A stretch of DNA of 64,000 nucleotides, from contig NZ_JACHDZ010000004.1 of the NCBI RefSeq assembly GCF_014201375.1, positions 372,001-436,000 of the forward strand, in the 5' to 3' direction. This document shows, one piece after another, positions 51,707-60,051 of this stretch. The stretch comes from Tunturiibacter empetritectus (GTDB lineage Bacteria; Acidobacteriota; Terriglobia; Terriglobales; Acidobacteriaceae). Each line of letters opens with the position of its first letter. The first letter of the stretch is position 1. A program made the translations under genes and the position numbers. The notes beneath the pieces were generated by a model. The model had not been told where the DNA came from. It did not search any database and saw only the letters and a program-made list of their open reading frames with translations.

Positions 51707-51942
51707 CAGCGATGGGAAACCATCTTTATCCAGGGTGGAGATCGATCGTGGCGCTCGCACACACACCGTCGCACCACACTTCTGCGTCCCACCTGCGTGT
51801 GATTGGGTGGCCTCGGGTATTCTTTTATAAAAGCAACTGACAGGTGAGTCGTCTCCGCGGCGGGTTGGGTTCCGGATCTAACCAGAGTCGCGAGCTGCGC
51901 TTCCTCCTGTGTGATCTCTTACTAGTAACGGGGTACGGGTAG

Positions 51943-52467
51943 ATGCTGTCGTTGAAGCTCACTAAGCTGACCGTTCTCACGCTTTTTGCACTTGCGGTCT
52001 TTCCCTTGCGGGCGCTTTCAGCAAACGATACTCCCTTGCCAGCTTCTGCCATGGCCGACAAGGTGGTTGTGCTGAAGACCGAAAGGAAACTCCTTTTGAT
52101 GAAGGGGAGCGAAGTACTGAAGACGTACACACTTTCGCTGGGAGGCAATCCAGTCGGGCCTAAGATCATGGAAGGCGATCGCAGGACACCTGAAGGCAAC
52201 TACGTGCTCGATCGGCATAACGCACATAGTCAGTATCACCGGTCCATTCACATCTCTTACCCAAACGCGGACGATATAGCACGCGCGAAAAGGTTCGGTG
52301 TCCCGACCGGCGGCGAACTGTACATCCACGGGCTGCCAAACGACTTTAAAGGGCCGAGCGGACAATTGGGCGACTGGACAGAGGGCTGCATTGCGGTGAC
52401 CAATGCAGAGATCGACGAGATATGGCGAGTGGTGCCAGACGGCACGCCGATCGAGATCAAGCCTTAG
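51943..52467 (+). CDS. L,D-transpeptidase (YkuD domain)
   Basis: A 174-residue secreted enzyme that forms 3-3 peptidoglycan cross-links or attaches proteins to peptidoglycan. The signal peptide (about 1-26) is followed by a YkuD domain: VVLKTERKLLLMKGSEVL at the start and HGLPNDF...WTEGCIAVTNAE, with the catalytic Cys in (S/T)xGC. It is convergent with a larger L,D-transpeptidase gene 46 bp away. The upstream 236 bp contain no gene; a 12-bp palindrome CTTTTATAAAAG lies at 51822-51833. Confidence 0.88.
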   Translation: MLSLKLTKLTVLTLFALAVFPLRALSANDTPLPASAMADKVVVLKTERKLLLMKGSEVLKTYTLSLGGNPVGPKIMEGDRRTPEGNYVLDRHNAHSQYHRSIHISYPNADDIARAKRFGVPTGGELYIHGLPNDFKGPSGQLGDWTEGCIAVTNAEIDEIWRVVPDGTPIEIKP

Positions 52468-52513
52468 TTGCGAATATCTGCGATCGACTATCTGCAACTC
52501 AGGGTACTTCCGC

Positions 52514-54256
52514 TCATTTGGGATACGGATAGCCCTGGGCCAACTCCAGCTTGAGCGTTCTGTCGTGATCATAGATATCGTGAAAGAAGTGAACATCTCC
52601 GTTCTCTTCCACGACGACCGTCATGTAAAAGATCAATACGGGAACCGGGGGGACAAGATTCACCTGCTGGTTATCCCGACCGTCGTGCATGGCCTTCTCA
52701 ACCCTTTCCAAGTCCCAACCGGGAGTGTTGCGGAGAAGCCAGGCTGCGAACTTGGCGGGTTCCTGCACGTGGATGCACCCGTGACTTGCTACCCGTTTTA
52801 ACTCTCCCTCTTCCCCTTCCGTTGCCTCGGAGAACATATCGAGGCTCGCAGGGGTGTCGTGAATGTAGACGTCATGCTGGTTGGGGAATATGAACTTCAC
52901 CAGGCCCATTCCGTTCTCGGGACCGGGTGGCTGCCTCACGGTCAGCTTGCCTGCTCGCACCTGCTGCAATAACGCAGGGGTGACGTCTCCGGAACGAATC
53001 ACCTTCCCGCCTGCGCTGACCAGCTCCAGATTTTGATCGCCCAAAGAAGGATTTTTTTCAAGATCGGGGATGATCTCCTTGCGCAAGATATTTGGGGTAG
53101 GGGTCCAGTAAGGACGAAAGACGATGTACTGGATGTTGTTTTCAAACATGGGTGTCTGGTGGTCGTAGTCCTCACCCACATTCACCCTCATCGTGAGACC
53201 CACTTCATTTTTCTCGTCGAATCCATAGAGGCGGAACTCCGGAACGTTGATTACGATGGGCGGCTGTTTGAACTGGTAGGGCAACCAGCGATATCTCTCC
53301 AACGCCAACCGCATCTGCTCAATCCGATCGCTCAACGGCACGTTCATCTCGACAACAGTTTTGTAATCAAGCTCTCCGGTTGGTTGCAGACCAAAGCGCC
53401 CTTGAAAGTGTTTGACCGCATCGACCAGAGGACCCTCATAGACCTTTGCGTCAGGGGGTATCGTGACGCTATCCGGCAGATCGCCCAGCAAACGCAATCG
53501 GTTTGTCAATCCTGCTACTCCCGCGTACTGCCCGCCGGGCGACACACCCCCGACATCGAGCACTTTCTCTCCATCGCCACTCTTTTCCAGTTCCATGTAG
53601 TGCAGCAAAGCGGCGCGGAGTCGCTGGTAGCTTGGGAAGGGCGGGCCGATGTCTGCAAGCTCAGAACGCAGATCGGAGCCGTTGACCAGACGTTCGCGGA
53701 CGAACTGCGGCAAGTCTAGTTTCTTGTGAGAGACGTCGAACTCGAAGCCCAGATTTTGGGGGTTAACCCTTCCGATGTGCAGATCGGAGACGTAACGCAT
53801 AACACAGACAGTGAGGGCGGCATCGAACTGGGCTTCGTCAGCGTCGTCATGCGGACCCTTGAGCGATGCGAGGCGGTCAGCCCATCGTGAGGCGTCGTAA
53901 TCCTCAGCCAGTAGACCCTCGCGATCGGCGTCCTGCAATATGTGAATCACGTCGACAGCCTGAGTGGTGGGCTTGCCGTCGCTGATCCATGCTGGTTTGT
54001 AGGCAGAGGGGCGATAGAAGTTGTTCAGATGCGCCCGGTAGTCCGTGAAGTTGGGCCAACGGAGTTCCTCAAGATGGCCGGAGGTGACGATCTCCCTCAA
54101 CCGAGCTGGCACACCGTTTGGCTGCTGTGTGGAACTGACTTTGGCGCTGGTCGCAACGGGTGAACTGCTCGCTTTTTGAGTTGAGGTCTGCCCGCTGAGG
54201 AGCATGGGTGAGACGAGGAGCAGAATGACAATCTCAAGCTGTCGAGTAGAACGCAC
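52514..54256 (-). CDS. L,D-transpeptidase, YcbB/LdtD-type
   Basis: A large (about 580-residue) periplasmic L,D-transpeptidase with an N-terminal signal (about 10-25). A middle peptidoglycan-binding unit is visible (LVDAVKHFQGRFGLQPTGELDYKTV). The C-terminal catalytic domain includes LRYDYLT-free YkuD blocks such as IVFRPYWTPTPNI and RVASHGCIHVQEPAKFAAWLL, with catalytic Cys in SHGCI. It makes 3-3 cross-links that replace DD-transpeptidation. The GTG at 54256 with GAGGAG five bases upstream is preferred over 54277. It converges on a second L,D-transpeptidase gene. Confidence 0.88.
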   Translation of the reverse strand: MRSTRQLEIVILLLVSPMLLSGQTSTQKASSSPVATSAKVSSTQQPNGVPARLREIVTSGHLEELRWPNFTDYRAHLNNFYRPSAYKPAWISDGKPTTQAVDVIHILQDADREGLLAEDYDASRWADRLASLKGPHDDADEAQFDAALTVCVMRYVSDLHIGRVNPQNLGFEFDVSHKKLDLPQFVRERLVNGSDLRSELADIGPPFPSYQRLRAALLHYMELEKSGDGEKVLDVGGVSPGGQYAGVAGLTNRLRLLGDLPDSVTIPPDAKVYEGPLVDAVKHFQGRFGLQPTGELDYKTVVEMNVPLSDRIEQMRLALERYRWLPYQFKQPPIVINVPEFRLYGFDEKNEVGLTMRVNVGEDYDHQTPMFENNIQYIVFRPYWTPTPNILRKEIIPDLEKNPSLGDQNLELVSAGGKVIRSGDVTPALLQQVRAGKLTVRQPPGPENGMGLVKFIFPNQHDVYIHDTPASLDMFSEATEGEEGELKRVASHGCIHVQEPAKFAAWLLRNTPGWDLERVEKAMHDGRDNQQVNLVPPVPVLIFYMTVVVEENGDVHFFHDIYDHDRTLKLELAQGYPYPK

Positions 54257-54420
54257 AGATACTCCTCGGGGCGCCACAAGCTGCTTATGTAGTTAAGGTT
54301 GCGTTAGTAGATATTTCGCGTTGGTGCACGCCGATCATAACAAGACGCTCGGCGCCGTATGTTAATGCCAAACGACTCCAGGCTGCATTGAGATTTGATC
54401 CGTTTGAGTTCTAGTCCGAG

Positions 54421-55758
54421 TCAGGTTTGGAGTATGGGCTTGGAGGTTCGGGTGGCGTATTGGGCGAGGATGAGGCCGATGAGGAGCATGGACGCGGCGA
54501 CGTAGAAGGGTGTGCCGGGGATGCTGACGATGGCGTTGGCTCCGATGGATTTGCTGAAGACGTAGGTGAAGAAGCCGGGGCCGATGAGACCGGCGATGCC
54601 GCGCAGGCTGTTGATGGCGCCTTGAAGTTGGCCTTGTTCGGAGGGGCTGGTTTTTCGTGAGAGCAGGCTCTGGGCGGAGGGCCAGGTGAAGGACATGAGA
54701 TTGAGCAGCGGAATGCCTAGCCAGAAGAGGAGGCCGGTCTTTGAGAAGCCGAACATGGAGTAGCCGATGGCTCCGCCGATGAGGCCGAGGGTGATGGCGC
54801 CGCGTTCGCCGATCTTTGCCACGACCCTTTTGACGAGGAGCGCGCCGTAGATTGCGGTGAAGACGCCGATGGTGGCGAGGGAGAAGCCGACGGTACGGTC
54901 GGTCCAGTGGTAACGGTAGTCGGCGTAGATGACGTAAACGTTCATGAGCGACTGCTGGGCGATGTAGCCGAGGAGGAGGACGCCGGAGATGGCGAGCATG
55001 CCACCGCGTTTAAGGAGATTGAGGGAGCCGACGGGGTTGGCGCGCGCCCAAGAGAAGGGGCTGCGGTTGGCGAGGGAGAGTGATTCGGGGAGGACGAAGA
55101 GGCCGTAGAGTCCGTTGATGAGGCTGAGGAGGCCTGCGACCCAGAAGGGCAGGCGTGGATTGATGTTGCCGAGGAGGCCGCCCATGGCAGGACCGAGGAC
55201 GAAGCCGATGCCGAATGCGGCGTTCAACATGCCGAAGGCTGCGGCGCGGCGCTCGCGTGGGGTGACGTCGGCCATGTAGGCCATGGCGGTGGGGATGCTG
55301 GAGGCGGTGAGTCCGGAGATGACGCGGCCGACGAAGAGCCAGCTGAGTGCTGGAGCCCAGGCCATCAAGAGGTAGTCGAAGCCGAGGCCGAAGTTGGAGA
55401 GGAGAACGACGGGGCGGCGGCCGAAGCGGTCGGAGAGCGAGCCGAGGATGGGGGAGAAGAAGAACTGCATGGCGGCGAAGACGGTTCCGAAGAGGCCGAG
55501 CATGCGGGCGGCGGAGGAAGTGTCGCCGTGGAGGAAGCCTTCGATGAGGCGCGGGAGGACGGGGGCGATCATTCCGAGGGCGAGCATGTCGAGGGTGACG
55601 GTGAAGAAGATGAAGGTGGCGGCGGCGCGGCGGCCCGGGGGTGGGGTAGCCGGGAGCGCGATGTTGTCGGTAAGGTTGGGGGAGACGAGTTCGGGCTCGG
55701 TGATCAGTGGATCGGGCGTGGTGATTGGTTGCGACGGGTTTGGCGGGGATTCGGCCAT
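54421..55758 (-). CDS. MFS transporter, TetA-like drug efflux
   Basis: A 445-residue twelve-helix major facilitator. Motif A between helices 2 and 3 is GSLSDRFGRRPVVL. Residues 50-66 (TFIFFTVTLDMLALGMIAPVLPRLI) match the first helix of TetA-type proton antiporters, and VISGLTASSIPTAMAYMADVTPRERRAAAFG is also typical. A 45-residue Pro-rich N-terminal tail precedes the first helix. Tetracycline efflux is possible but other hydrophobic substrates are equally likely. The + strand is strongly G-rich in this minus-strand gene. Confidence 0.85.
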   Translation of the reverse strand: MAESPPNPSQPITTPDPLITEPELVSPNLTDNIALPATPPPGRRAAATFIFFTVTLDMLALGMIAPVLPRLIEGFLHGDTSSAARMLGLFGTVFAAMQFFFSPILGSLSDRFGRRPVVLLSNFGLGFDYLLMAWAPALSWLFVGRVISGLTASSIPTAMAYMADVTPRERRAAAFGMLNAAFGIGFVLGPAMGGLLGNINPRLPFWVAGLLSLINGLYGLFVLPESLSLANRSPFSWARANPVGSLNLLKRGGMLAISGVLLLGYIAQQSLMNVYVIYADYRYHWTDRTVGFSLATIGVFTAIYGALLVKRVVAKIGERGAITLGLIGGAIGYSMFGFSKTGLLFWLGIPLLNLMSFTWPSAQSLLSRKTSPSEQGQLQGAINSLRGIAGLIGPGFFTYVFSKSIGANAIVSIPGTPFYVAASMLLIGLILAQYATRTSKPILQT

Positions 55759-55957
55759 GCGATTGAAGGCAGTCTACGTGAGTTTTATGACGGGCTCTTG
55801 GAAAAGTCGGCGTTAATCTCTGGGCTGCGAACTCTTGCTGCGTGGGGCGCATCTCACCGAGAGTCGCTGGAAGTTCGCCGGGGTTACGTGGCTGGGCGTG
55901 CTTTACTTGTGCAAGCAGCATGATGGGCTTTCGTGCTGCGATGAGGATCGAGGATCG

Positions 55958-56767
55958 ATGCGTGTTGCTGTATGGAAGATGACGCTGATTTGCCTGTTGG
56001 GGACCGGGGGCCTGCGCGCCCAGAGTTCGAGCGAGGCAAAGCGAATTGTCGAAACGATGCTGACCCACGAGAATGATCCGGCAGAGCATCGCAATCGATA
56101 CATGTACGTGTCGGAGGAGCGGTCGGATCGTACGGGTGGGCATCTGTGGCGCGAGCGCGTGGTGGAGACTTCGGCAGGCAAGGTGCGGATGCTGCTGGCC
56201 GTCGACGGGAGTCCGTTGAGCGCGGAGCGTGCTGCCGCGGAGAGAGAGCGGCTGGCCCAGATCGTCGCTCATCCTGAGGAGTTTCTCCGGCGCGAGCAGG
56301 CGATGAAGAACGATGAGGAGCACGCGGTGCAGATGCTGGCTCTGCTGCGAAGGGCGTTTCTGTTTGACGATCCTCACGAAGCGGGAAGCGATCTGCAAAT
56401 AACCTTTCGGCCTGATCCTGCGTATAAGACGCAGTCGCTTGAGGAGCGCGTGCTGCACGCGATGACAGGAACGATTCTGGTGGATCGGCGGATGATGCAG
56501 CTGCACAGGATCGATGGAACGATGCCAACAGACGTCAGTGTGGGGTTTGGCTTGTTGGGGACGGTGCATGCGGGCAGCAACTTCAACACGACGCATGAGA
56601 TGGAGCCGGGCGGGGATTGGAAAAACGCTGTGGCGAATACCGCCATCGAGGGCAAGGCGCTCCTGTTCAAAGAGATTGGCAGGAACGAGCACCTCGTTCA
56701 CAGTGAGTTCAGGCTGATGCCGGCGGATATGAGTGTCGCGCAGGCGGTGGAGATGCTGGAAAGATAG
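55958..56767 (+). CDS. Secreted protein of unknown function
   Basis: A 269-residue protein with a signal peptide (residues 2-22, cut after LRAQ). No family is recognised. It is charged and helical in the first half (SEAKRIVETMLTHENDPAEHRNRY, AAERERLAQIVAHPEEFLRREQAMKND). The second half is beta-rich: LQITFRPDPAYKTQ, GTILVDRRMMQLHRIDGTM and GSNFNTTHEM, resembling periplasmic outer-membrane lipid or lipoprotein carriers. The ATG at 55958 follows GAGGATCG. Repeat copy G starts right after the stop. Confidence 0.65.
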   Translation: MRVAVWKMTLICLLGTGGLRAQSSSEAKRIVETMLTHENDPAEHRNRYMYVSEERSDRTGGHLWRERVVETSAGKVRMLLAVDGSPLSAERAAAERERLAQIVAHPEEFLRREQAMKNDEEHAVQMLALLRRAFLFDDPHEAGSDLQITFRPDPAYKTQSLEERVLHAMTGTILVDRRMMQLHRIDGTMPTDVSVGFGLLGTVHAGSNFNTTHEMEPGGDWKNAVANTAIEGKALLFKEIGRNEHLVHSEFRLMPADMSVAQAVEMLER

Positions 56768-56768
56768 T

Positions 56769-56988
56769 GTCCTGCCGGACGGGCCCGCTGCGCTAGGCCA
56801 CCCCGCAAACGATGACCTGTTTGCGGGGACCCCGGTTTGCGTGGTCACTTCGTGACTTATATACCCCTTCGGTCGGCGCTCCCGTTGGTCGCGAGAAGAG
56901 ATGATTCCGACCAATGGGAGGACTACGCGAAGCTTTAAAGAGGCGTGCGAACGCCCGCCTCCCGCGCAGGGAGCCCGTCCGGCAGGAC
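56769..56988. repeat. Palindromic repeat element, copy G (longest)
   Basis: A complete 220-bp copy between GTCCTGCCGGACGGGC and GCCCGTCCGGCAGGACA. The left arm carries the nested hairpin CCCCGCAAAC (56801-56810) with GTTTGCGGGG (56819-56828), as in copy A. The right arm has the CTTTAAAGAGGCGTG type seen also in C. It separates the convergent unknown secreted-protein and aldo/keto reductase genes. Confidence 0.9.
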
Positions 56989-56995
56989 AACGTCT

Positions 56996-57871
56996 TCAGG
57001 CAGCGGCTACGCGCTGGATGAGGTTGTTTTGCTCTCGTTGGGATTCGGCGCCGATGGTGAAGGCATCGAGGACGCCGGTGCTTAAGGCGTAGCGGATGGC
57101 CTCGGCCGGCTTGTCGCGGAGATCGCCCTGGCCGAGGATCTTCATGCCGACGATTCCCTTCCCCTGAGCGCGCATCTGCTTGATGACGCTGATTACGGTC
57201 GCTGGGTCGGCGTCCATGTGGGAGCCGATGGGGTTGAGACGGACAAGATCGACTTCGACCCACGGGGAGGCGGCTGCGGCTTTCAGGGCAGAGAGGCTGT
57301 GGCAGGAGACTCCATGGGCGCGGATGACGCCTTTTTGTTTTGCTTCGGAGAGGACGTCCATGACGCCACGATAACGTGTGGTCCAGTCGGCTTCGGTGAC
57401 GCAGTGGATCAGGACGATGTCGATGTAGTCGACGCCCAGCTCTTTGCGGAAGCGGTCGAGGTCGGCACGGACCCCGGCGGCGTCGCGTGTGTCGGTCTTT
57501 GTGAGGACGGTGACTTTGTCGCGGGGGATGTGCTTGAGGGCTTCGGCGACGTAGGGATGGCTGCCGTAGGAGTCGGCGGAGTCGAAGAAGCGGAGGCCGT
57601 TGTCGTTGTAGCCGTCGAGGAGGAGCCTGGTGAGCGGCGAGGTGCCGAGACGGGTCTGGTTGGAGGAGCCGCCGAAGCCGATTGTCCCGGTTCCCATGGC
57701 GAGGCGGCTGGTGCGGATGCCGGTGTGGCCGAGGATGACTTCGTCCTGGGCCTGGAATTTTTTCGGAAGAGGATCGGGTTCGAGTAGTGCGGCGCGGGCG
57801 ATGGCGGACCGGGCGAGAAGGGCAGCACCTACGGTGCGGGTCGAGCGGCGAAGGAAGTCTCTCCTTAGCAT
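56996..57871 (-). CDS. Aldo/keto reductase with twin-arginine signal
   Basis: A 291-residue NADPH-dependent aldo/keto reductase. It starts MLRRDFLRRSTRTVG, a twin-arginine motif with a hydrophobic stretch (AALLARSAIARAAL), suggesting export of the folded, cofactor-bound enzyme. The catalytic tetrad is visible: Asp and Tyr in FFDSADSYGSH, Lys in VLTKTDT and His in VLIHCVT. Exported members of the family are known in Acidobacteriota and Planctomycetes; the substrate is unknown. A strong GGAGA ribosome site precedes the ATG. Confidence 0.88.
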   Translation of the reverse strand: MLRRDFLRRSTRTVGAALLARSAIARAALLEPDPLPKKFQAQDEVILGHTGIRTSRLAMGTGTIGFGGSSNQTRLGTSPLTRLLLDGYNDNGLRFFDSADSYGSHPYVAEALKHIPRDKVTVLTKTDTRDAAGVRADLDRFRKELGVDYIDIVLIHCVTEADWTTRYRGVMDVLSEAKQKGVIRAHGVSCHSLSALKAAAASPWVEVDLVRLNPIGSHMDADPATVISVIKQMRAQGKGIVGMKILGQGDLRDKPAEAIRYALSTGVLDAFTIGAESQREQNNLIQRVAAA

Positions 57872-58339
57872 GGCGCGATCTCCTTGGCGTTTAGACTACG
57901 CCGATTTGCTTTGGCGAGCAGGTAGGGCAGCCGTTGCGCTTTAGCTAGACAAGGTATACCCGCCACGAAGTGGCCGCGCCAGGTGTAATGGGCTCGTCCG
58001 GCAGGACAAATTACTTACGTGATGACCTCGATGGTTGCCGGTCTCCCTCTGAAACGAGCGTCGATACCCCTCCCCCCACCCTGCAGGTTATTTTGCGGGG
58101 AAGTCTTTATTTATCTGTATCTTACAGCGCAGGCCTCTCTTCAAAATATTGAAATGAAAGGGGTTGTGCGCAAAATACTTGTTATGAGCAAGATAGCCAG
58201 TGAAGAGTGCAAACGGGGGCGTGTCGGCATCTGCGGCTTCTTCTTTATCTATTTTACCGGACTGGGTGAAACTCATGCGCAACACGATTTCCCGCGACTG
58301 GAGCGGGTTTTGTGCGATCAGGGGCTTGACAAGGTCTCC
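57872..58339. other. 468-bp gap between aldo/keto reductase and multicopper oxidase genes
   Basis: It holds repeat copy H (57951-58008) and an AT-richer stretch (about 58090-58200) with no convincing gene. A 65-residue frame at 58088-58285 on the minus strand lacks a ribosome site and any family similarity. Confidence 0.5.
57951..58008. repeat. Palindromic repeat element, copy H (right arm only)
   Basis: AAGGTATACCCGCCACGAAGTGG, then GGGCTCGTCCGGCAGGACA. One arm ending in the family's terminal motif; the other arm is missing. Confidence 0.72.
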
Positions 58340-59941
58340 TCAGGCGATGACTTCGAAGGGGCGCATCATGTCGTTGGCTTCGTGCTCGAGGATATGGCAG
58401 TGGTAGAGGTATTTGCCGGTGTAGCCCTCAAAGCGGATGATGACGCGGGTGACCTGTCCGGCGGGGCACTGGATGGTGTCCTTCCAGCCCATCTCGTTGG
58501 GGGCAGGAGGTTCGACGGGGCCCCGAAAATGTAGTTTTTTGTTGGCCATGAGCTCGAACTGATCGAAGGTGCGGCGGTCGAGGATCTGAAAGCGCACGAG
58601 GTGGATGTGCATGGGGTGGGTGTCTTCGGTCTGGTTGACGAACTCCCAGATCTCGGTGGAGTTGAGCCTGGGAAACTCGGTGGTGGGTTCGTGCCAGTGC
58701 TTATTGTTCAGGAGCATGACCATGGGGTTTCCGATCTTGTCCTGATACTCGTTGAGGGTGATGGTACGGGTTGTGATTGCGGAAGATTCGGGGATGCGCT
58801 CGACGGGACGAAGAGTTTTGGGCAGGGAGATCGATGCGGGGGAGGAGGACTGCCTGGCTACACGCAACTCGAGGATGTCGAGGGCGCCGGTACGGAGGTG
58901 GAGGGTCTGGCCGGCGGATTGGCTGAAGTCGATGAGGATATCGGCTCGCTCGGCTGGGGCCAGGACGATGGTTTTTACCTCTACTGGGGCCGAGAGCAAG
59001 CCCTGGTCGGAGCCGATCTGGGTGAGCGGCTGCTGGTTCGAGAGAGAGAGAAGGAAGAAGCGGCTGTTCGAGGTGTTGAGGGTGCGGAAGCGGTAGAGGC
59101 GAGGCTCTACCTCGAAGTAAGGACGGATCTTGCCGTTGATGAGGATGCCATCGGCGGTGAACTCGGGGATCCAGGGGTGGTCAGGATCGCCTGAGTCGGC
59201 GTAGAAGAGCTGGCCGTCGGAGGTGAAGTTGCGGTCGTAGAAGATGAGGGGCACTTCGTACTTTCCGGAGGGGAGGTGGAGGGCGTCTTCTACCTGGTCT
59301 CGCAGGAGATACATGCCGAAGAGTCCGGCGTAGGTGTTGAGGCGGTTGAGGCCCATGGCGTGATCGTGATACCAGAGGGCGGCGGCGTCCTGCTGATTGG
59401 GATAGTGGCAGATACGGCTTTTGCCGGGGACGAACCAGTCTTCTGGATAGCCGTCGTCTTTGGTGGGGACCTTGGCGCCGTGGATGTGGGCGACGGAACG
59501 GACGTCGGGAATGTCGCGACCGCAGCCGTGAAGGGAGTGATCGATGGGGAGGAAGTGGGTGGTGGGGAGGTTATTAACCCATTCGATCTGGAGGGGGTGC
59601 CCGGTGCGAGCTTCGACAGTGGGGGCCACGGGGGTGGGGCCGTAGCTCCACATGCTGGTGGGAGGAAGATCGCGGTGAACCTTGGCGTGGATCTCGCGCA
59701 TCTCGATGCGGAGTTTGTGGGGGGCGGTGTGTGATGCGGGGGCTGGGACAGGCAACGGGTCGACGAAGGGTGGCAGCTCCAGAACGTGGAGCATCGGGAC
59801 TTTTTTGCCTGGAGCGTTGGGGGTTTGGTGCATGGCAGCCATCTGTTGCATCTGGCTGAATCCGCTGCGGGAGCTATAAAGGAGGCCGAGGGCGGCGGTT
59901 TGTTGCAGGAAGCGTCGGCGGGACGAACTGGAATCAGACAA
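58340..59941 (-). CDS. Multicopper oxidase (CotA/bilirubin-oxidase-like), Tat-exported
   Basis: A 533-residue laccase-type oxidase that couples one-electron substrate oxidation to O2 reduction using four coppers. All copper blocks are visible: HIHG, LWYHDHAMG, HPMHIHL and the type 1/type 3 segment YLYHCHILEHEANDMM. The methionine after the last His is in the position of an axial T1 ligand. A Tat signal (SSSRRRFLQQTAALG) starts the protein, and Met-rich residues (QMQQMAAM) follow, which may bind copper. The start is TTG with GGAG nine bases ahead. A strong terminator hairpin of the next upstream gene lies between the two. Confidence 0.93.
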   Translation of the reverse strand: MSDSSSSRRRFLQQTAALGLLYSSRSGFSQMQQMAAMHQTPNAPGKKVPMLHVLELPPFVDPLPVPAPASHTAPHKLRIEMREIHAKVHRDLPPTSMWSYGPTPVAPTVEARTGHPLQIEWVNNLPTTHFLPIDHSLHGCGRDIPDVRSVAHIHGAKVPTKDDGYPEDWFVPGKSRICHYPNQQDAAALWYHDHAMGLNRLNTYAGLFGMYLLRDQVEDALHLPSGKYEVPLIFYDRNFTSDGQLFYADSGDPDHPWIPEFTADGILINGKIRPYFEVEPRLYRFRTLNTSNSRFFLLSLSNQQPLTQIGSDQGLLSAPVEVKTIVLAPAERADILIDFSQSAGQTLHLRTGALDILELRVARQSSSPASISLPKTLRPVERIPESSAITTRTITLNEYQDKIGNPMVMLLNNKHWHEPTTEFPRLNSTEIWEFVNQTEDTHPMHIHLVRFQILDRRTFDQFELMANKKLHFRGPVEPPAPNEMGWKDTIQCPAGQVTRVIIRFEGYTGKYLYHCHILEHEANDMMRPFEVIA

Positions 59942-59967
59942 CGGGTGGGCTCCGAAAGATGTGGCGT

Positions 59968-60006
59968 GTAAAAAGAAGCACGCACTCTGGAGGACAGAGT
60001 GCGTGC
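59968..60006 (-). terminator. Rho-independent terminator of the phosphoesterase gene
   Basis: A perfect 11-bp stem (GCACGCACTCT 59978-59988 with AGAGTGCGTGC 59996-60006), 7-nt loop, followed on the minus strand by TTCTTTTT. It begins 46 bp past the stop. Confidence 0.9.
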
Positions 60007-60051
60007 GATTAAGAATACAAAGTAAATGTGAAGGCTTTGTGAACCCTGCGG

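Noticed and set aside
55010..56914. 634-residue minus-strand frame overlapping the MFS and secreted-protein genes
   Set aside because: A shadow frame in very GC-rich DNA; Arg/His/Pro-rich with no domain, and it runs through repeat G.
58088..58285. 65-residue minus-strand frame in the AT-richer gap
   Set aside because: No ribosome site, no recognisable domain, low complexity of local sequence.
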